Shown here one piece after another: positions 15,146-26,205 of a stretch of 64,000 nt of DNA. The stretch is from Emiliania huxleyi CCMP1516 (taxonomy: Eukaryota; Haptophyta; Isochrysidales; Noelaerhabdaceae). Within the stretch, counting starts at the first letter, position 1. Every line of letters begins with the position of its first letter. Where the stretch lies: contig NW_005201392.1 of the NCBI RefSeq assembly GCF_000372725.1, positions 743,259 to 807,258 of the forward strand, read 5' to 3'. The position numbers and the translations under genes were made by a program. The notes below the pieces were generated by a model, which did not search any database, was not told the origin of the DNA, and worked only from the letters and a program-made list of their open reading frames with translations.

Positions 15146-17310
15146 GGGCACCCTTCCGTGACGCGTGAGCGATAGGCGAAAACTGGAGGTTTTGGCGGCC
15201 GGCGCCAAAAGTCGCCGCGCGTGTCTGGCAGACAGTCGAAGTCTGGTCGGACGGACTTAGAGCACCCTCCTCACACTCTGTTCTACAGCGTATGTGGCGG
15301 GTCTAGCTGCTCTAGCTTCGTTATACAAGCGTCTAGGAGGTGTGTCATTATTTTCGAGCCTGAAGAGTGAAGTCTCTCAGACTCTCTGACAGAGCTCTGC
15401 CGCAGTGAAACCACCCCGGGGCCAACCCGCTTCGGTTTCGTCGGTTCCAAGTGCACTAGGAACCCACGAAACCCGAAAAGAAAACGTGTACCCCCCTTCG
15501 AGTGTATCTTGAGTGTTGCTATGGAGCGTCCGGTTCAACGGTAAGGCCCAGTTGTGGCCTAGGGCATCAGAAGGGACCAAGAGGAGTCCAGTCTGAGCCA
15601 TAGAGCCCATGTCTTTGCCCCCGAAGGTCGCGTTCAAATGCCCGGAACGGACGTTACAGTGGTGTCCGGCTGGCGCGATCACCGAGCTGTGACGCTCAGG
15701 GAAGCCCGATGAGGTACTGGTTTCTTTGCCCAGGGCTGGCCTTCCCCCCAGGCTGGATCAGCTGAGCAAGGTTTGGGGAGAATCCTATATTGGGATCTTC
15801 ATTCAGATATATTGACGGATGGCCGAAAATGGGCAAAAACGGGGTGATTTTGGTCCCCTCGCCGGCATTGCGGTGCGATGCAAAGAAGAAGCAGCTCCAC
15901 CGACGAGGACGCGCCCGACAACGACAAAAAAGAGGTCCGGCATCACCATCTCTCTCTCACCGCAACTCATCTCAATCTCAACAACCCCGAACCGACGAGA
16001 GGGAAAGCATGCTTCGAAACTGACAACTGACTCATCCCTGGTCTCCTGCCACCAGCCTTACCCCGTCTGCCTCCATACCGCTTTGCTACAGCATACACCC
16101 CGGCTCGGCTCCCACCCCGGCTCGGAGTTGCTTTCGCCGCTTCGGGGCCATGTTGCTTGGAAAAAAACGAAAAAAAACGTATGTAAATAATGTCGGTCAA
16201 TACCTCGCAGTACGCAGAGGACGCGAGGGGCGACGGAGAGGAGTAAGGACAGGCGGAGAGCTGTGGTCGACCCACGCAGTACGACGGTGCGGAGTCGGAA
16301 AGCACGGAATAGAAGCTCACCGCTCCCGCGCTCCCCCCCTCTGCTCGAGCTGGCCAGTTGTCGGCTCGAGCAGCAGGGCTCATAGGTCTGGGAGGCGCGG
16401 CTTTAGCCTATGCAACTTGGCACAAGACCAGTCCAAGCCCTCTCACCCGGCGCCCGGCGCGGCGGAGCAAGACCAGTCCAAGCCCTGTCACCCGCATTCC
16501 CCTGCCACCCCATCCACCTCACTCATACACCTGGTCGCATCTGGTCGCACCACCGGCGCGGCGGAGTGCAACTACGGCACCAAAGGCCAGCTGGCCGAGG
16601 GCGCCGCACCAAGAGAGTCATATTTTCCTGCATGGCGGTTCATCCTCTATCATTGCGCACGCAATGATACGTGGCGAGAGCCAACTACTAACAAGACGCG
16701 TTGGGAGAACTTAATAGACTCGGAATTCAACCGTCGCAAGGAGAAGTGTTGAACTTGACCTACAAAGATAGTCCGACTGTACACGAGAGGGAAATGATAA
16801 AAACAAGTCTGTTGTTTGCCAGTTTTTGTGGATTCAGTCACGCGCGCCACGGCCAACGTCGACGACGCCGGCGCTGGTCGCTTCCGCGTCGAGCCGGAGG
16901 GCCTGACCCAAAGAGGGGTCGGACTATGAAGTGAATAATATGGAAGTACCCCTTGAGGTCACCGCGCAATATGCTTCTGCAGCTGGAGGTCGTAATGTGA
17001 ATCGTAACGTGAACCGTGCCGTAGATTGTCCAATCACGTATATGAGGTTGTACTCTGTACATCTGACCACAGTGTGCGCACCCGACAGAGATCAGAGAGA
17101 CGGGAGCCCAGAACGACGCCAGAAGCCGCGCGCGCCGGCCGCTTTTGGTGGGGCCCGCCTCAGGCATCCCCAAGGGAGCCTCTGCGGTGCCACATAAGCA
17201 GCTTAGTGATTGTCGAGACTTTAAGTGTTTCGTTTGAAGAAACGGGGGGGGGGGGGGGGGCACTCCGCTCAGCTTAACGCCCTGTTAACGCCCAGTCCCC
17301 CCTCGTACGC
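15146..17310. other. Intergenic region without a recognised gene
   Basis: I find no family-level coding signal. The phrase AAGACCAGTCCAAGCCCT appears twice (16421-16441 and 16468-16488), a short direct duplication with GGCGCGGCGGAG. A run of 18 G is at 17244-17261. The far right may hold the intron before the coiled-coil gene. Confidence 0.4.
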
Positions 17311-18927
17311 GCAGGCGCGGGCGCCGCGCTCCTCGCGACCAACCTCCCGGCGCCGCTCGCGGCTCTCCGCTCGGACGCGGAGACGGAGACGGCCGACACG
17401 ATCATGGGCGAGGCGCCGAAGGACTCGTCCGAGGCTGCGGATAGCGCCGAGAGCCCCGTCACGTTGAAGAGCATCATGGCCGAGTTCGCGGCGTTCAAGA
17501 GCGACATGCAGAAGAAGGACGCGGCGTTCAAGGAGGAGATGATGAAGAAGGAGCAGGAGGTGCAGAAGAAGGACGAGGAGACGCAGAAGAAGGACAAGGC
17601 GTTCAAGGAGGAGATGAAGAAGAAGGACGCGGCGTTCAAGGAGGAGATGAAGAAGAAGGACGCGGCGTTCAAGGAGGAGATGCAGAAGAAGGACGAGATG
17701 ATCGCCGAGCTACTCGCCGCGCGCAAGACGGACCACAAGCAGGTCCAGATGTCGGCCGGCGGCGAGGTGGTCGAGCTGGTGAGCGCCGCGGACCTCAAGG
17801 TGCTGGAGGCGCGCGTGGAGGCGTACGAAGCGCGGCTCGCCGCGCAGGACGCCAAGATTGGCGCGCTCCGCGACAAGCCGGCCCCGCCCAACCCGCCGGC
17901 GGCCGCGGCTCGCCCGCCGGCAGCGGCGCGGCGGCAGCTCTCCTCCGCGACTGGCGACGAGACCGAGGTCGCCATCACGGGGAGGAGGGCGACGCTCTCC
18001 TTCAACAGCCGCACGCTTGACCTGACGCCGACCCGCCTGACCGGCGAGGGGGACGGCAAGCTGACGTGCAGCGGCGAGCTGCACGCGACGGACTTTGTCA
18101 CGGCGGAGGGAGGAAGCCTCGTGGAGCAGTTCGAGTCGCTTCGGAGGTTTGTGGGCATGGTGCCGCCGTCGCCGCCGTCGACGCCGCCGACATCGCCGCC
18201 CACGCCGCCGCCCACGCCGCCACTCCAGCCGCCGCCATCACCGCTTCATCCCTTTGCGCTGCCGGCTGGCGCAAACGCGTGGTACCGAATGGGCGAGTTT
18301 GACCTCACGGCGCGCCTCTGGCCGGACGCGAGCGGCAGCAGCAACGCGGCGACGCTGTCGGGCGACGGGTTCTCGCGAGTTCGCGAGAGCGGCAACGGTT
18401 CGCCGTGGTTCGTAACTGCGCTGCAAGGCGGCACGTCCTCGGTGATCCGGTTCGGACCCGGCCGCATCATCGAGAGCGAGTTCACCATCTGCTCGGTGAC
18501 GAGGTACACCGGAGGGCTCAAGCGCCGGATCCTTGACGGGGGTGAAGAAAACTGGCTCCACGGACATCATAGTGGTCACGTCGGCGTGGCGCACTACAGC
18601 GGCTGGAAGACCTCTCCTCAGGGACTGAACGACTCCCCCGACACGGACTGGGTCGTCATTTGTGGCACGAACGCGGGATCGCAGCTGAAGCTCGTGAATG
18701 GCGCGAACGTGGGCACATCAGATGGCGGCTCAGGCGACACGTCGCTCTGGGTCAACGGCGGTCTAGTTAAGTCAGAAAGCTCCGACTTTGCCATCGCGGA
18801 GCTCATCGTGTGGCCGCGCGGGCTGGCGAGCGCCGAGATGTACGCGGCGGCGTCCCATCTGAGCCGCAACGTGCTCGGCGCCTTCCCGCCGCCCTCGCCG
18901 CCGCCGACTCCTCCGTCGGTTCCCTGA
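17311..18927 (+). CDS. Coiled-coil protein with C-terminal LamG-like domain
   Basis: The ATG at 17404 gives 507 residues; the frame stays open upstream to an acceptor-like CGTACGCGCAG at 17310, so an earlier exon, perhaps a signal or anchor segment, may exist (ALLATNLPAPLAALRSD precedes the ATG). Residues about 20-105 are a highly charged coiled coil of 11-residue KKDAAFKEEMK repeats. A Pro/Ala linker and PPSPPSTPPTSPP spacer follow. Residues about 290-490 look like a concanavalin/LamG fold (AWYRMGEFDLTARLWPDASG, SVIRFGPG, SLWVNGGLVKS, IAELIVWPRGLASAEM). The tail is FPPPSPPPTPPSVP. A cell-surface or secreted carbohydrate- or matrix-binding role is inferred. A transposable element begins 18 bases past the stop. 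Confidence 0.7.
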   Translation, partial: AGAGAALLATNLPAPLAALRSDAETETADTIMGEAPKDSSEAADSAESPVTLKSIMAEFAAFKSDMQKKDAAFKEEMMKKEQEVQKKDEETQKKDKAFKEEMKKKDAAFKEEMKKKDAAFKEEMQKKDEMIAELLAARKTDHKQVQMSAGGEVVELVSAADLKVLEARVEAYEARLAAQDAKIGALRDKPAPPNPPAAAARPPAAARRQLSSATGDETEVAITGRRATLSFNSRTLDLTPTRLTGEGDGKLTCSGELHATDFVTAEGGSLVEQFESLRRFVGMVPPSPPSTPPTSPPTPPPTPPLQPPPSPLHPFALPAGANAWYRMGEFDLTARLWPDASGSSNAATLSGDGFSRVRESGNGSPWFVTALQGGTSSVIRFGPGRIIESEFTICSVTRYTGGLKRRILDGGEENWLHGHHSGHVGVAHYSGWKTSPQGLNDSPDTDWVVICGTNAGSQLKLVNGANVGTSDGGSGDTSLWVNGGLVKSESSDFAIAELIVWPRGLASAEMYAAASHLSRNVLGAFPPPSPPPTPPSVP

Positions 18928-18944
18928 GTCTGAGAGCTGGTCTG

Positions 18945-19866
18945 GGGCAAAATCTGAGGGAGGGTGTAGAGGATGTAGAGTGTAGAGCGCTGTAGAGCTG
19001 TAGAGATGTAGAGCGCTCTGGAGCGCTGTAGAGCTGTAGAGCTCTACATCGGCTGCGTGACGATGTGTCTCCCTCCGTTGTAGAGCGATGTAGAGCGCGA
19101 TTTTGTTGTAGAGCTTGTTGTAGAGGCTCTACAGCCAAACCGCCGGGAAGGCAGTGACTCAAAGAGGTCGAGTCGCACTAATGGGGTGTCTCCGAGCTTA
19201 CTGGAGCTCTGATGGACGGCCCTGACTATCCCTGACACACAGAGAGTCACTCTGACGGCACACAACCTCACCCTATAACTGCGTCATGACCAGCCTGCCA
19301 TGCGTCGCCGGTGCCGCATTCGTCGCTGTGCTTCTTTAGCAGGCGGCGGACTGTCGGCTGCGAGGACGGTCGCATTTGCGCGACCGCGAGGCGAGGCGAG
19401 CATTCAGACGCGTTGCATGCGCCATGACTCGCGCCAGCGCGTGCGGGAGCTCCTGGCTGAGCGTTGAGTCCAAGCGAGTTGCGCTGGCCACGATCGCTAC
19501 GCCGAGCCGAGCTGACGCGCCGAGGCGCCGGCCAGTCGCAGCCGCGAGGCATGCCACAGCAGCAGAGGCACCTGCCACCCATTGGGCGGGCAGACAGAAG
19601 GCCAGGGCAGCACTGGAGGGTGCAACGCGCCTCATGTCGGAGAGCGACCGTGCCTCGTTCGCCGCTTATGATGTAGAGTTTGTTGTAGAGATTTCACGTT
19701 GTAGAGCGCCTCTACATCTCTCTACAACGGAGGCAGTTCGTCACGCGGTGGATGTAGAGCTCTACAGCTCTACATTGCTCTACAGCGCTCCAGAGCGCTC
19801 TACATCTCTACAGCTCTACAGCGCTCTACACTCTACATCCTCTACACCCTCCCTCAGGGCAAAATC
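18945..19866. mobile_element. Mutator-like (MULE/MITE-type) element with long TIRs and 10-bp TSD
   Basis: The decamer GGGCAAAATC is found at 18945-18954 and again at 19857-19866. Between them (18955-19856, 902 bp) the ends are inverted repeats: TGAGGGAGGGTGTAGAGG at left and CCTCTACACCCTCCCTCA at right. Near-perfect matching runs about 78 bases and imperfect matching about 180 bases. The inverted repeats are built from many TGTAGAG/CTCTACA modules. A 9-11 bp target duplication and TIRs of this length are hallmarks of the Mutator superfamily. The interior, on the minus strand, holds short frames including QPTVRRLLKKH, which resembles a helix-turn-helix scrap, but no transposase, so it is probably non-autonomous. 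Confidence 0.88.
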
Positions 19867-21178
19867 TGAGGCAAAATCGAGGAAACCGGCAACATCCCGG
19901 GCCTTTACCAGGTATACCCGGGTTTTTCCAGGTATACCCGCAAAAATACCCGGTATTTTGCCGATTTGGCTGATTTTGGGCCCAAACCAGCCTCAGACGG
20001 CTCAGAGCCCGGAAAATTTGATGGTTTCCCCGGGAAAATAGAGAGGATCAGTAACCAGCCTCCGGCGGGGCCCCCCGCTACCATCCAAACCCGAGTACCG
20101 GTCTACTATCATAGATATAGAGGCTCAAGTGTGACATGAGTCCACACACATACGACATACACATACACAAAGCAACTCTCACGACACACGGGCACCGGGT
20201 GGAGCGGCGGCGGCGGCGGCAGCGGCACGCGCGGGCGGACGGATTCGGACGGGGCGGAGCAGCGACCGCCTGGGCGGCCGCTGCTCTATCTGCCAGAGCG
20301 CGCCGTCTGCGCAGCGCCGTCAGGTGCACAGGGAAGCGTGGCGGCGCGGGGACGCGCGGCGGCGGTGGCGAGCAGGCGAGCGGCCCGCGCGCGGCGAGGC
20401 GGACAGGTGATCGGCAGGCGGGTGATGGGCCGGAGAGTGACCGCGCCGAGCGATCGGAGGCGAGCCGATCGTCGCTCGGCCGCAGCTGACCTCGAAGGCG
20501 TGCGGAGCGCGACTGTCGGTGTCGGAGGGCGGCCGTCATGTGGCGAGGAGGGAGGACGACAAGTGCGCGTCGCACGGGTCGCTCTTCATCGGCCAGTCGA
20601 GCGGACGGTAGCGTCGGTCAAAGTGAGGGCCGGTGTGGGCCGGTGAGGCCGGCGAGATTCGTTGCGAGATACGGTTCGCGCCCAAACAAGTTTGGACGCT
20701 CTGGGGACGCGCCGCAAAATCAAGCCCATGGAAAGGGGGCTTCTGGGGCGGCCAAATTCACACCTCGCGGGACTACTTATGTTTTCGTAAACGTAGTTGT
20801 GGCCCCCCGCTACGTCGCACGAGTGCAACCGGGTAGCGGGGGGCTAAAAGAGAGGGTGCTGTAGAGAAAAAAGGAAAGGAAAAGAGACGGGGTGCGAGAG
20901 GAAAAGTATATACAGCCCCCCCCCCCCCCTTTCGTTTTTGGGTTTCGCGTTTTTCGATTTCTTTTTCCAATGTTCGTGGTCAAGGTTCGTGGGCCCGCAA
21001 GACAGCTTCCGAAGCCGGGCAAAAAAAGAGGGAAAAAAGAATTATAACGCGCGGGACTGGCTTTTTGTAACAAAACAAAGAAACAAGCGAGCCCACCGCG
21101 GGCGCGTCTGCCTGTCCGTGCCTGGTGCGCCAATCTCTGCCCACAGGTAGCGTTGTGCGAAGCGAGTTTTATTCGGTG
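19867..21178. other. Intergenic region with inverted repeat pair
   Basis: No recognised gene. GCCCCCCGCTACC at about 20067 and its complement GGTAGCGGGGGGC at about 20835 bound a 780-bp interval. A second copy, CCCCCCGCTACG, lies at 20805 and forms a local hairpin with the right copy. A poly-C run is at 20919-20931. Direct GTATACCCGG motifs occur at 19912 and 19932. Confidence 0.4.
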
Positions 21179-22598
21179 ATGGTGGCGCCCGCTCGCGCGA
21201 GCTCGTCGCGGGCCACAGCGTCCGAGCGCCTCATGTTGATCCCAGCCATCGACAAGAGGAACACGAGTGGCTACAAGAACGTGACGTACAGCCGCAGCAA
21301 AAAGAAGTTCGAGGCGAAGGTGCACGCTGATGGCAAGCGTGTCCACCTTGGCCGCTTTGACACCGCCGAAGAGGCGGCCACCGCCTACGCTCGCTCAGAG
21401 TACGGCCGCGCCGACGCCGCAAAGCTGCTGCAGCCTCGCCCGGCTCCCTCTGCCGCTGGCGCCGAGGCGATACTGCAGGCGGAGAGAGGGCCTCACCCTC
21501 ACCGCCAGCAGCAGCAGCAACAGCGGCTACAAGGGCGTCCGCTACTGCCCGAAGGAGCGAGGCAGCAAGAAGTACCAGCTGAGGGTGAAGGTCGACGGCA
21601 AAGATGTCCACCTAGGACGCTTCGACACCGCCGAGCAGGCGGCGCTCTTCTACGCCCGCAGGGAGGCGGGCAGGGACACCAGCGATCTCACCGCGCCACC
21701 GCCGCTGCCGCCGCCACCTGAGCCTTCCTCTGCCGCTGGCGCCGAGGCAGTCCGGCAGGTGGGGAGGGAGGGCCTTACGCTCCTGGTCACCAGCAGCAGC
21801 AGCAACAACAGCTACAGGGGCGTTTGCTACGACCCGAAGCGGGAAGGCAGCAAGAAGTACCAGCTAAAGGTGATGGTTGGCGGCAAGCAGGTCAGCCTCG
21901 GCTGGTTCGCCACCGCCGAGGAGGCGGCGCTGGCGCTTGCGCGGCACCTGTGGGACACGACCGTCCGCCTGCTCGAGCCGCAGCCGCAGCAAGCACCGCC
22001 GCAAGGCGCAGCAGGGCCTTCCGAGGCCAGCAGCTACTACTACGAGGAGGAGGACAGCTTCGACCCGACGGACATTGCCGACGCCACGGCTCTCTCGCTG
22101 CTCTCCGACCCGCCGCCTTCCGTGAGCAAGCAGCGGGCGGCGAGGTGGCAGGCGCGCGCAGCAGAGCCGGCGGCGAGGGCGGATGCTGCGGCGACGGCGG
22201 CGGCGCAGGCGGCGGCGGGGGCTGCCCCGCCATGGGACGAGGTGGAGGTGGAGGTGGAGGCGGAGAGCGACAGCGAGGAGGAGTCGGAGATGGAGGTGGA
22301 AGCGGCTGCCGCAGTTGCGGGCGTGTCCGCGGCTACAGCAGCAGAGGAGGAGGCCCTCGAGTGCGTTATTTGCTTGGACGACCTCAGCGCACACCCCGAG
22401 GCGCGTCTGCAGTCTCGCGACCCTAATGGCTGGGGCGCCACACGCTGCTGCCAGAGCCTCTTCCACTACCGCTGCCTGCACACTTGGCTCAGCGACGACA
22501 GCGAGGTCGAGACGAGCCGCGGTATGGAGCCGATAAACACGGCCTGCCCGGGCTGCCGAGGCTTCGTGTCGAAGTCGGCGTCGCGCATGCTTAGTTAG
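21179..22598 (+). CDS. Three AP2 domains fused to a RING finger, frameshifted
   Basis: The ATG at 21179 opens a frame with one AP2 domain (SGYKNVTYSRSKKKFEAKV ... VHLGRFDTAEEAATAYAR). At about 21480 the reading frame must shift to continue with two more AP2 domains (SGYKGVRYCPKERGSKKYQ and NSYRGVCYDPKREGSKKYQ, each with LG(R/W)F(D/A)TAE) and then an acidic Ala/Glu region. It ends with a RING-type Zn-binding module: CVICLDDL, CCQSLFHYRCL, ACPGC. Comparison of the two linkers after SAAGAEA shows a 2-base deficit in the first (CAGGCGGAGAGAGGG against CAGGTGGGGAGGGAGGG). AP2 domains bind DNA; a RING finger normally confers E3 ubiquitin ligase activity. Sequencing error, true frameshift and pseudogene are all possible. 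Confidence 0.75.
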
Positions 22599-22874
22599 AG
22601 TGGGGAACACAGTAACTACGGCTTTACAGTATTCTCTTGGGTGTCTGCGGGGGGTCCGCGTTAAAGCGTGTTTGCGTGTGTGCGCGCTTTCTGAGTCAGC
22701 TTCGTTTGGGTCGCTCGAAAAACAGCTACCAATATATCGTTAGATCGGCGCGCGACTAATTAGAAGACCGAGGGCGGCGCGCCGCTGTCGAGGCCACGGA
22801 AGAGGTACTTCCAGTAGGGATCCCCACCGCTCGCCCGCGATCGCGGTTTGTTGCGTCTCTCCCGCTCTTGCTCA

Positions 22875-24384
22875 ATGGCATCCCGACCGCCGCAGTCTGC
22901 CCTCTTCCTCGAGCGCGATCCTCGCCACGCGCGTCGCCTCTCCACTGGCTGCGCACGCATCGACGCGTGCCTCGGCGGCGGCTTCGACGCGCACGGCCTC
23001 ACCGAGATTGCCGGCGCGGCGGGGACGGGCAAGACGCAGCTCGTGCTGCAGTGCATGCTGCAGGCGCAGCTGCCGCCCGCCGTCGGCGGGCTCGGCGGCG
23101 GCGCGGTCTTCCTGCACGCCGACACCCCCTCGTACCTCGCACCCATGAAGCGGCTCGAAGAGCTGTCGCACTCCTTCGCCGCCAAGCACGCAGCGCTCGG
23201 CGCGACGTCCGGGCTGCTCATGTCGTTCGTGCACGTGATGCAGCTCCACTCGGCCGACGCCCTCTGGCAGACGCTCAAGGACACCGAGTGGCTGAGGACG
23301 AAACAGGCGCTCCGTCCTTTCCCAGAGTTTCCGAGCCGCCCTCTGCCACACTCTGCCGCCGAGCCGCCTCTGCTGCTGCCGCCTCCGCCACCTTCGCCGC
23401 CCCGGCCGCCTCTGCCGCTGCCGCAGGTGCGGCTCGTTGTGATTGACTCCGTGGCCGGGCTCTTCCGCACCTCGGACGAGGAGGGAGGCTCGCGCGCCGC
23501 AGCCGCGTACGAGCGCTCCCGCCAGCTCCTCCGCCTGGCGGCGCGTCTCCGCCAGCCTCGGCCACCGACGCCGTTGACTGACGATGGATGGCCGATTGAC
23601 GAGTTGTGTGCTCTAGGCGCGCCTCCGCCAGCTCTCTGACGCCTTCGACGTCGCAGTCCTCGTCGTCAACCAGGCGCGCGCCTCCCCTCGCGCCGCTCTG
23701 CAGGGGAGAGCATTCGGCGGGCTGCCGGCCGCAGACGGGCGGCCGGCACGCTCCCGCGGCCGGCGCCGGTGGCACGAGATGCGCCCGCGCCGCCGCATCC
23801 GCGCCGCCGCATCCGCGCCGCCGCATCCGCGCCGCCGCATCCGCGCCGCCGCGCCCGCGCTTGCGCGCCCGCGCCTCGCCGCCGCGCCTCTCTCTGCGGT
23901 GCGCACGACTCCCCCCCCCCCCCCCTCTGCCGCCCCTCCGCCCGTCCGCTGGCCAGGTGACCGACAAGCCGCTCGACACGCCTGCCGCCGCCTCGGTCTC
24001 TGCCGCCGAGGCGGAGGCGTGTTTGAGCGGCGGGGGCGACTCCTTGCGCGTGCCCGCTCTCGGCCTCTCCTGGCGCAGCTCGCCGCTCCGGCAACACGCG
24101 CGCCTCCGAGCCGCTCCACTGACCATGAGCTGACGCACTCGTCTCTTAGGTCGAGCTCCGTCAACACGCGCCTCCTCCTCACGCGCCACGAGCGGCCGGC
24201 GGCGGCAGAGGCGCCGCCGCTGCCGCCGTACGCGACGCACCCCGGCGCCGCACCCGTCGCGGAGGAGGGCGGCGGCGGCGGCTTGACCTTTGCGCGGGAG
24301 ATGCACGTCCTCTTCTCCCCGCGGCTGCCGCACTCGTCGTGCCGCTTCGAGGTGCGGGCGGAGGGCGTGGTCGGGGTGGGCTGA
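22875..24384 (+). CDS. XRCC3: RAD51 paralogue, XRCC3-like recombinase
   Basis: Predicted homologous-recombination ATPase. The ATG at 22875 gives STGCARIDACLGGGF, then Walker A GAAGTGKT (residues 47-54) and FLHADTPSYLAPMKRLEEL. Later exons give Walker B-like RLVVIDSVAGLFR near 23440, ARLRQLSDAFDVAVLVVNQ across an intron, VTDKPLDT near 23960, ALGLSW near 24060, VNTRLLLTRH near 24165 and REMHVLFSPRLPHSSC near 24295. The VTD...ALGLSW...CVNTR and MHV.F.P.LP.SSC phrases are typical of XRCC3. At least four introns occur; 23541-23616 is a GC-AG intron copying the next exon start. The last exon ends at TGA 24382-24384. Confidence 0.8.
23541..23616 (+). other. XRCC3 intron, GC-AG, 76 nt, 16-bp exon copy
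   Basis: The intron begins GCGCGTCTCCGCCAGC and the downstream exon begins GCGCGCCTCCGCCAGC. The acceptor is CTCTAG. Splicing yields LRLAARLRQLSDAF. Confidence 0.8.
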
Positions 24385-24915
24385 GGCTGGGCCAACCAGC
24401 CTCATCTCTTGGGGGCCGCGCACGCCCAGGCGAGCGAGGAGGCGCGACCTGGGCGACTCGTACGTTTCCAGGGATGGCATCGCGTGCCATTCATGTGACG
24501 ATACTCGAACTGTGGTACTCGGTGTTGTATCTCTGTCCTATGCCGCCTGCGCATGCGTTCGTTTATTGTGGAAGACGTGTGTGAGACTCTTGAACTTGAG
24601 ATGAGAGAGATAGGATATGTCTCAGATGACACCCCATTCCTTCTCTTTTCTTCGTGCCTATGTAGAGACTGAGGGCGAGCCCTATCGATACATGCATGTG
24701 CATGCACATGTGCACGCACACCCTTCTAGAGTGGCAGCCCTAGTGCTAGTTTTACCGCTGCCCTGCGGAATGCGTGCGAACACACATCTACTCTCTCCTG
24801 CGGGCGACGTAGCCCTCTACCTCTCCCCCAGCCCTGCAAGCCTCCGTCGGCAAGCCGGCCGGCGTGCTCTATACTTGGGCGCTCCCCTACGGGTGGCCTG
24901 CCCTCACGCCGTGGT
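24385..24915. other. Convergent intergenic region, XRCC3 and oxygenase 3' sides
   Basis: No gene seen. It contains TGCATGTGCATGCACATG at 24691-24710, resembling the cluster at 6237. Both flanking genes end toward it. Confidence 0.4.
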
Positions 24916-26205
24916 CTAGAGCGGGAGCGTGCGCCGCTCCTGCCTTTGTGCGCCGCCGCCGGCCTCGGCCGCGCCCGCCGCGTCGTCGGCAGCCGCGGCG
25001 GCGGCGCGTTGCTGCCTCTTCGTGTCGAGCTTCGCCTTCACGAGCCGCTCGAGCTCTTTGCGCGGCATCTTGGAGAGGAGGCCTTCGAGCGTGGAGAGGC
25101 GGAGGGCGCGGCGGAAGCGGGCCGAGTGCTGGGGCGTCTCCTCCTCGACCACACCCTCCAGAGGGCCAAACGTGTTTACTCCCACAACAACGCGGGGCGT
25201 GTCGGCGGGCCAGCGGTGGACGTACGACGCGGCGTGCGGCAAGTCGCCGGCGGAGAGCGTGGCCTGGTTGAAGGCGTACGGCGCGTACCTCCACCCTCCG
25301 TCGCGCCCCCAGTCAGGGGTGGGCAATTTGGACGCCTCGTCCGCGGGCGGCGGCGCTAGCCGGCACTTGTAGCCGTGCGCCGCGTAGTGCTGCAGGCCCG
25401 AGAGGTGCGCTCCGAAGGTCCCGCCCTCAAAGTCCGCCGGGCCGAGCGGCGACAGCTGCAGCGTGAGGGCGTGCAGCGGAGGCCGGAGGAGCCCCGTGCG
25501 GCGGCGGTACATCTCCGCGTAGTCGACGTGGTACTCGGTCGCCGCCCCCTCCCCGCCCACCACCGACCAGACAGAGAAGCCGTGGATGCGGTCCAGATCC
25601 GGCGCGAGGAGCTCGCCCACGCCCCGAGCCCAGAGAGAGCAGAGAAGCCGCGCAGCCAGCCGCTCGACGGCCGGCTCCTCGTCGCTCGGCGAGGCGAGTT
25701 GCAGCGTCCCGTCGTTGGCAATGCCCTCGAGCCGGCAGTAGGCGCCCCACGGCCCGCCGTGCTGGCAAGAGAAGGTGTACGCCTCGACAGCCAGGGCGGC
25801 CTCTAGCGCGTCGTCCAGCCGCACCAGCTCGCGCCCGCGCCCACCTCGAGGTGCGAGCCGCTCCGAGCGGGGAGGCGGCTGCGGGAGCACGCGCGGCGCC
25901 ACGCAGGAGCACGTCGGCGGCCGGAAGCCGTCGTCGAGCGGAATCGCCGCTTGGTACGGGTCGTTGGGCGGAGGCGCGTCGCCAACGGCGGCGAGACGCT
26001 CCGGATGCACCGGCGAAAGCAGCTGGCGGCGCTCCAGAAAGCGGCGGGCAGCGGTGGAGATGGAGGTGGCGGCGGCGGAGGCGGATGAGGAGGTGGTGGC
26101 GGCGGAGGCGGCGGAAGAGGAGGTGGCGGCGGAGGTGATAACGGAGGTGGAGGTGGAGGCAGCGGCGGCGGCGGCGGCTAAAGCTTCCGGCTTGGGAGTC
26201 GCCAT
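24916..26205 (-). CDS. 2-oxoglutarate/Fe(II)-dependent dioxygenase-like protein
   Basis: An intron-free protein of 429 residues. The first 55 residues are a low-complexity Ala/Ser/Thr tract encoded by GGC/GGA repeats. The rest carries a double-stranded beta-helix pattern: HxD metal ligands H226 and D228 in TEYHVDYAEMYRR, a candidate distal histidine at 324 (LPHAASYVH) and R338 (TPRVVVGVNTFG) as probable 2-oxoglutarate contact. FEGGTFGAHLSGLQH is typical of prolyl-hydroxylase-like folds. The tail is Lys/Arg-rich (MPRKELERLVKAKLDTKRQQR), possibly nuclear. Substrate is unknown. The assignment rests on motif spacing only. Confidence 0.6.
   Translation of the reverse strand: MATPKPEALAAAAAAASTSTSVITSAATSSSAASAATTSSSASAAATSISTAARRFLERRQLLSPVHPERLAAVGDAPPPNDPYQAAIPLDDGFRPPTCSCVAPRVLPQPPPRSERLAPRGGRGRELVRLDDALEAALAVEAYTFSCQHGGPWGAYCRLEGIANDGTLQLASPSDEEPAVERLAARLLCSLWARGVGELLAPDLDRIHGFSVWSVVGGEGAATEYHVDYAEMYRRRTGLLRPPLHALTLQLSPLGPADFEGGTFGAHLSGLQHYAAHGYKCRLAPPPADEASKLPTPDWGRDGGWRYAPYAFNQATLSAGDLPHAASYVHRWPADTPRVVVGVNTFGPLEGVVEEETPQHSARFRRALRLSTLEGLLSKMPRKELERLVKAKLDTKRQQRAAAAAADDAAGAAEAGGGAQRQERRTLPL

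Noticed and set aside
23275..24480. 401-codon minus-strand open frame across XRCC3
   Set aside because: The plus strand encodes clear XRCC3 motifs; the minus frame is Arg/Ala filler typical of GC-rich antisense.
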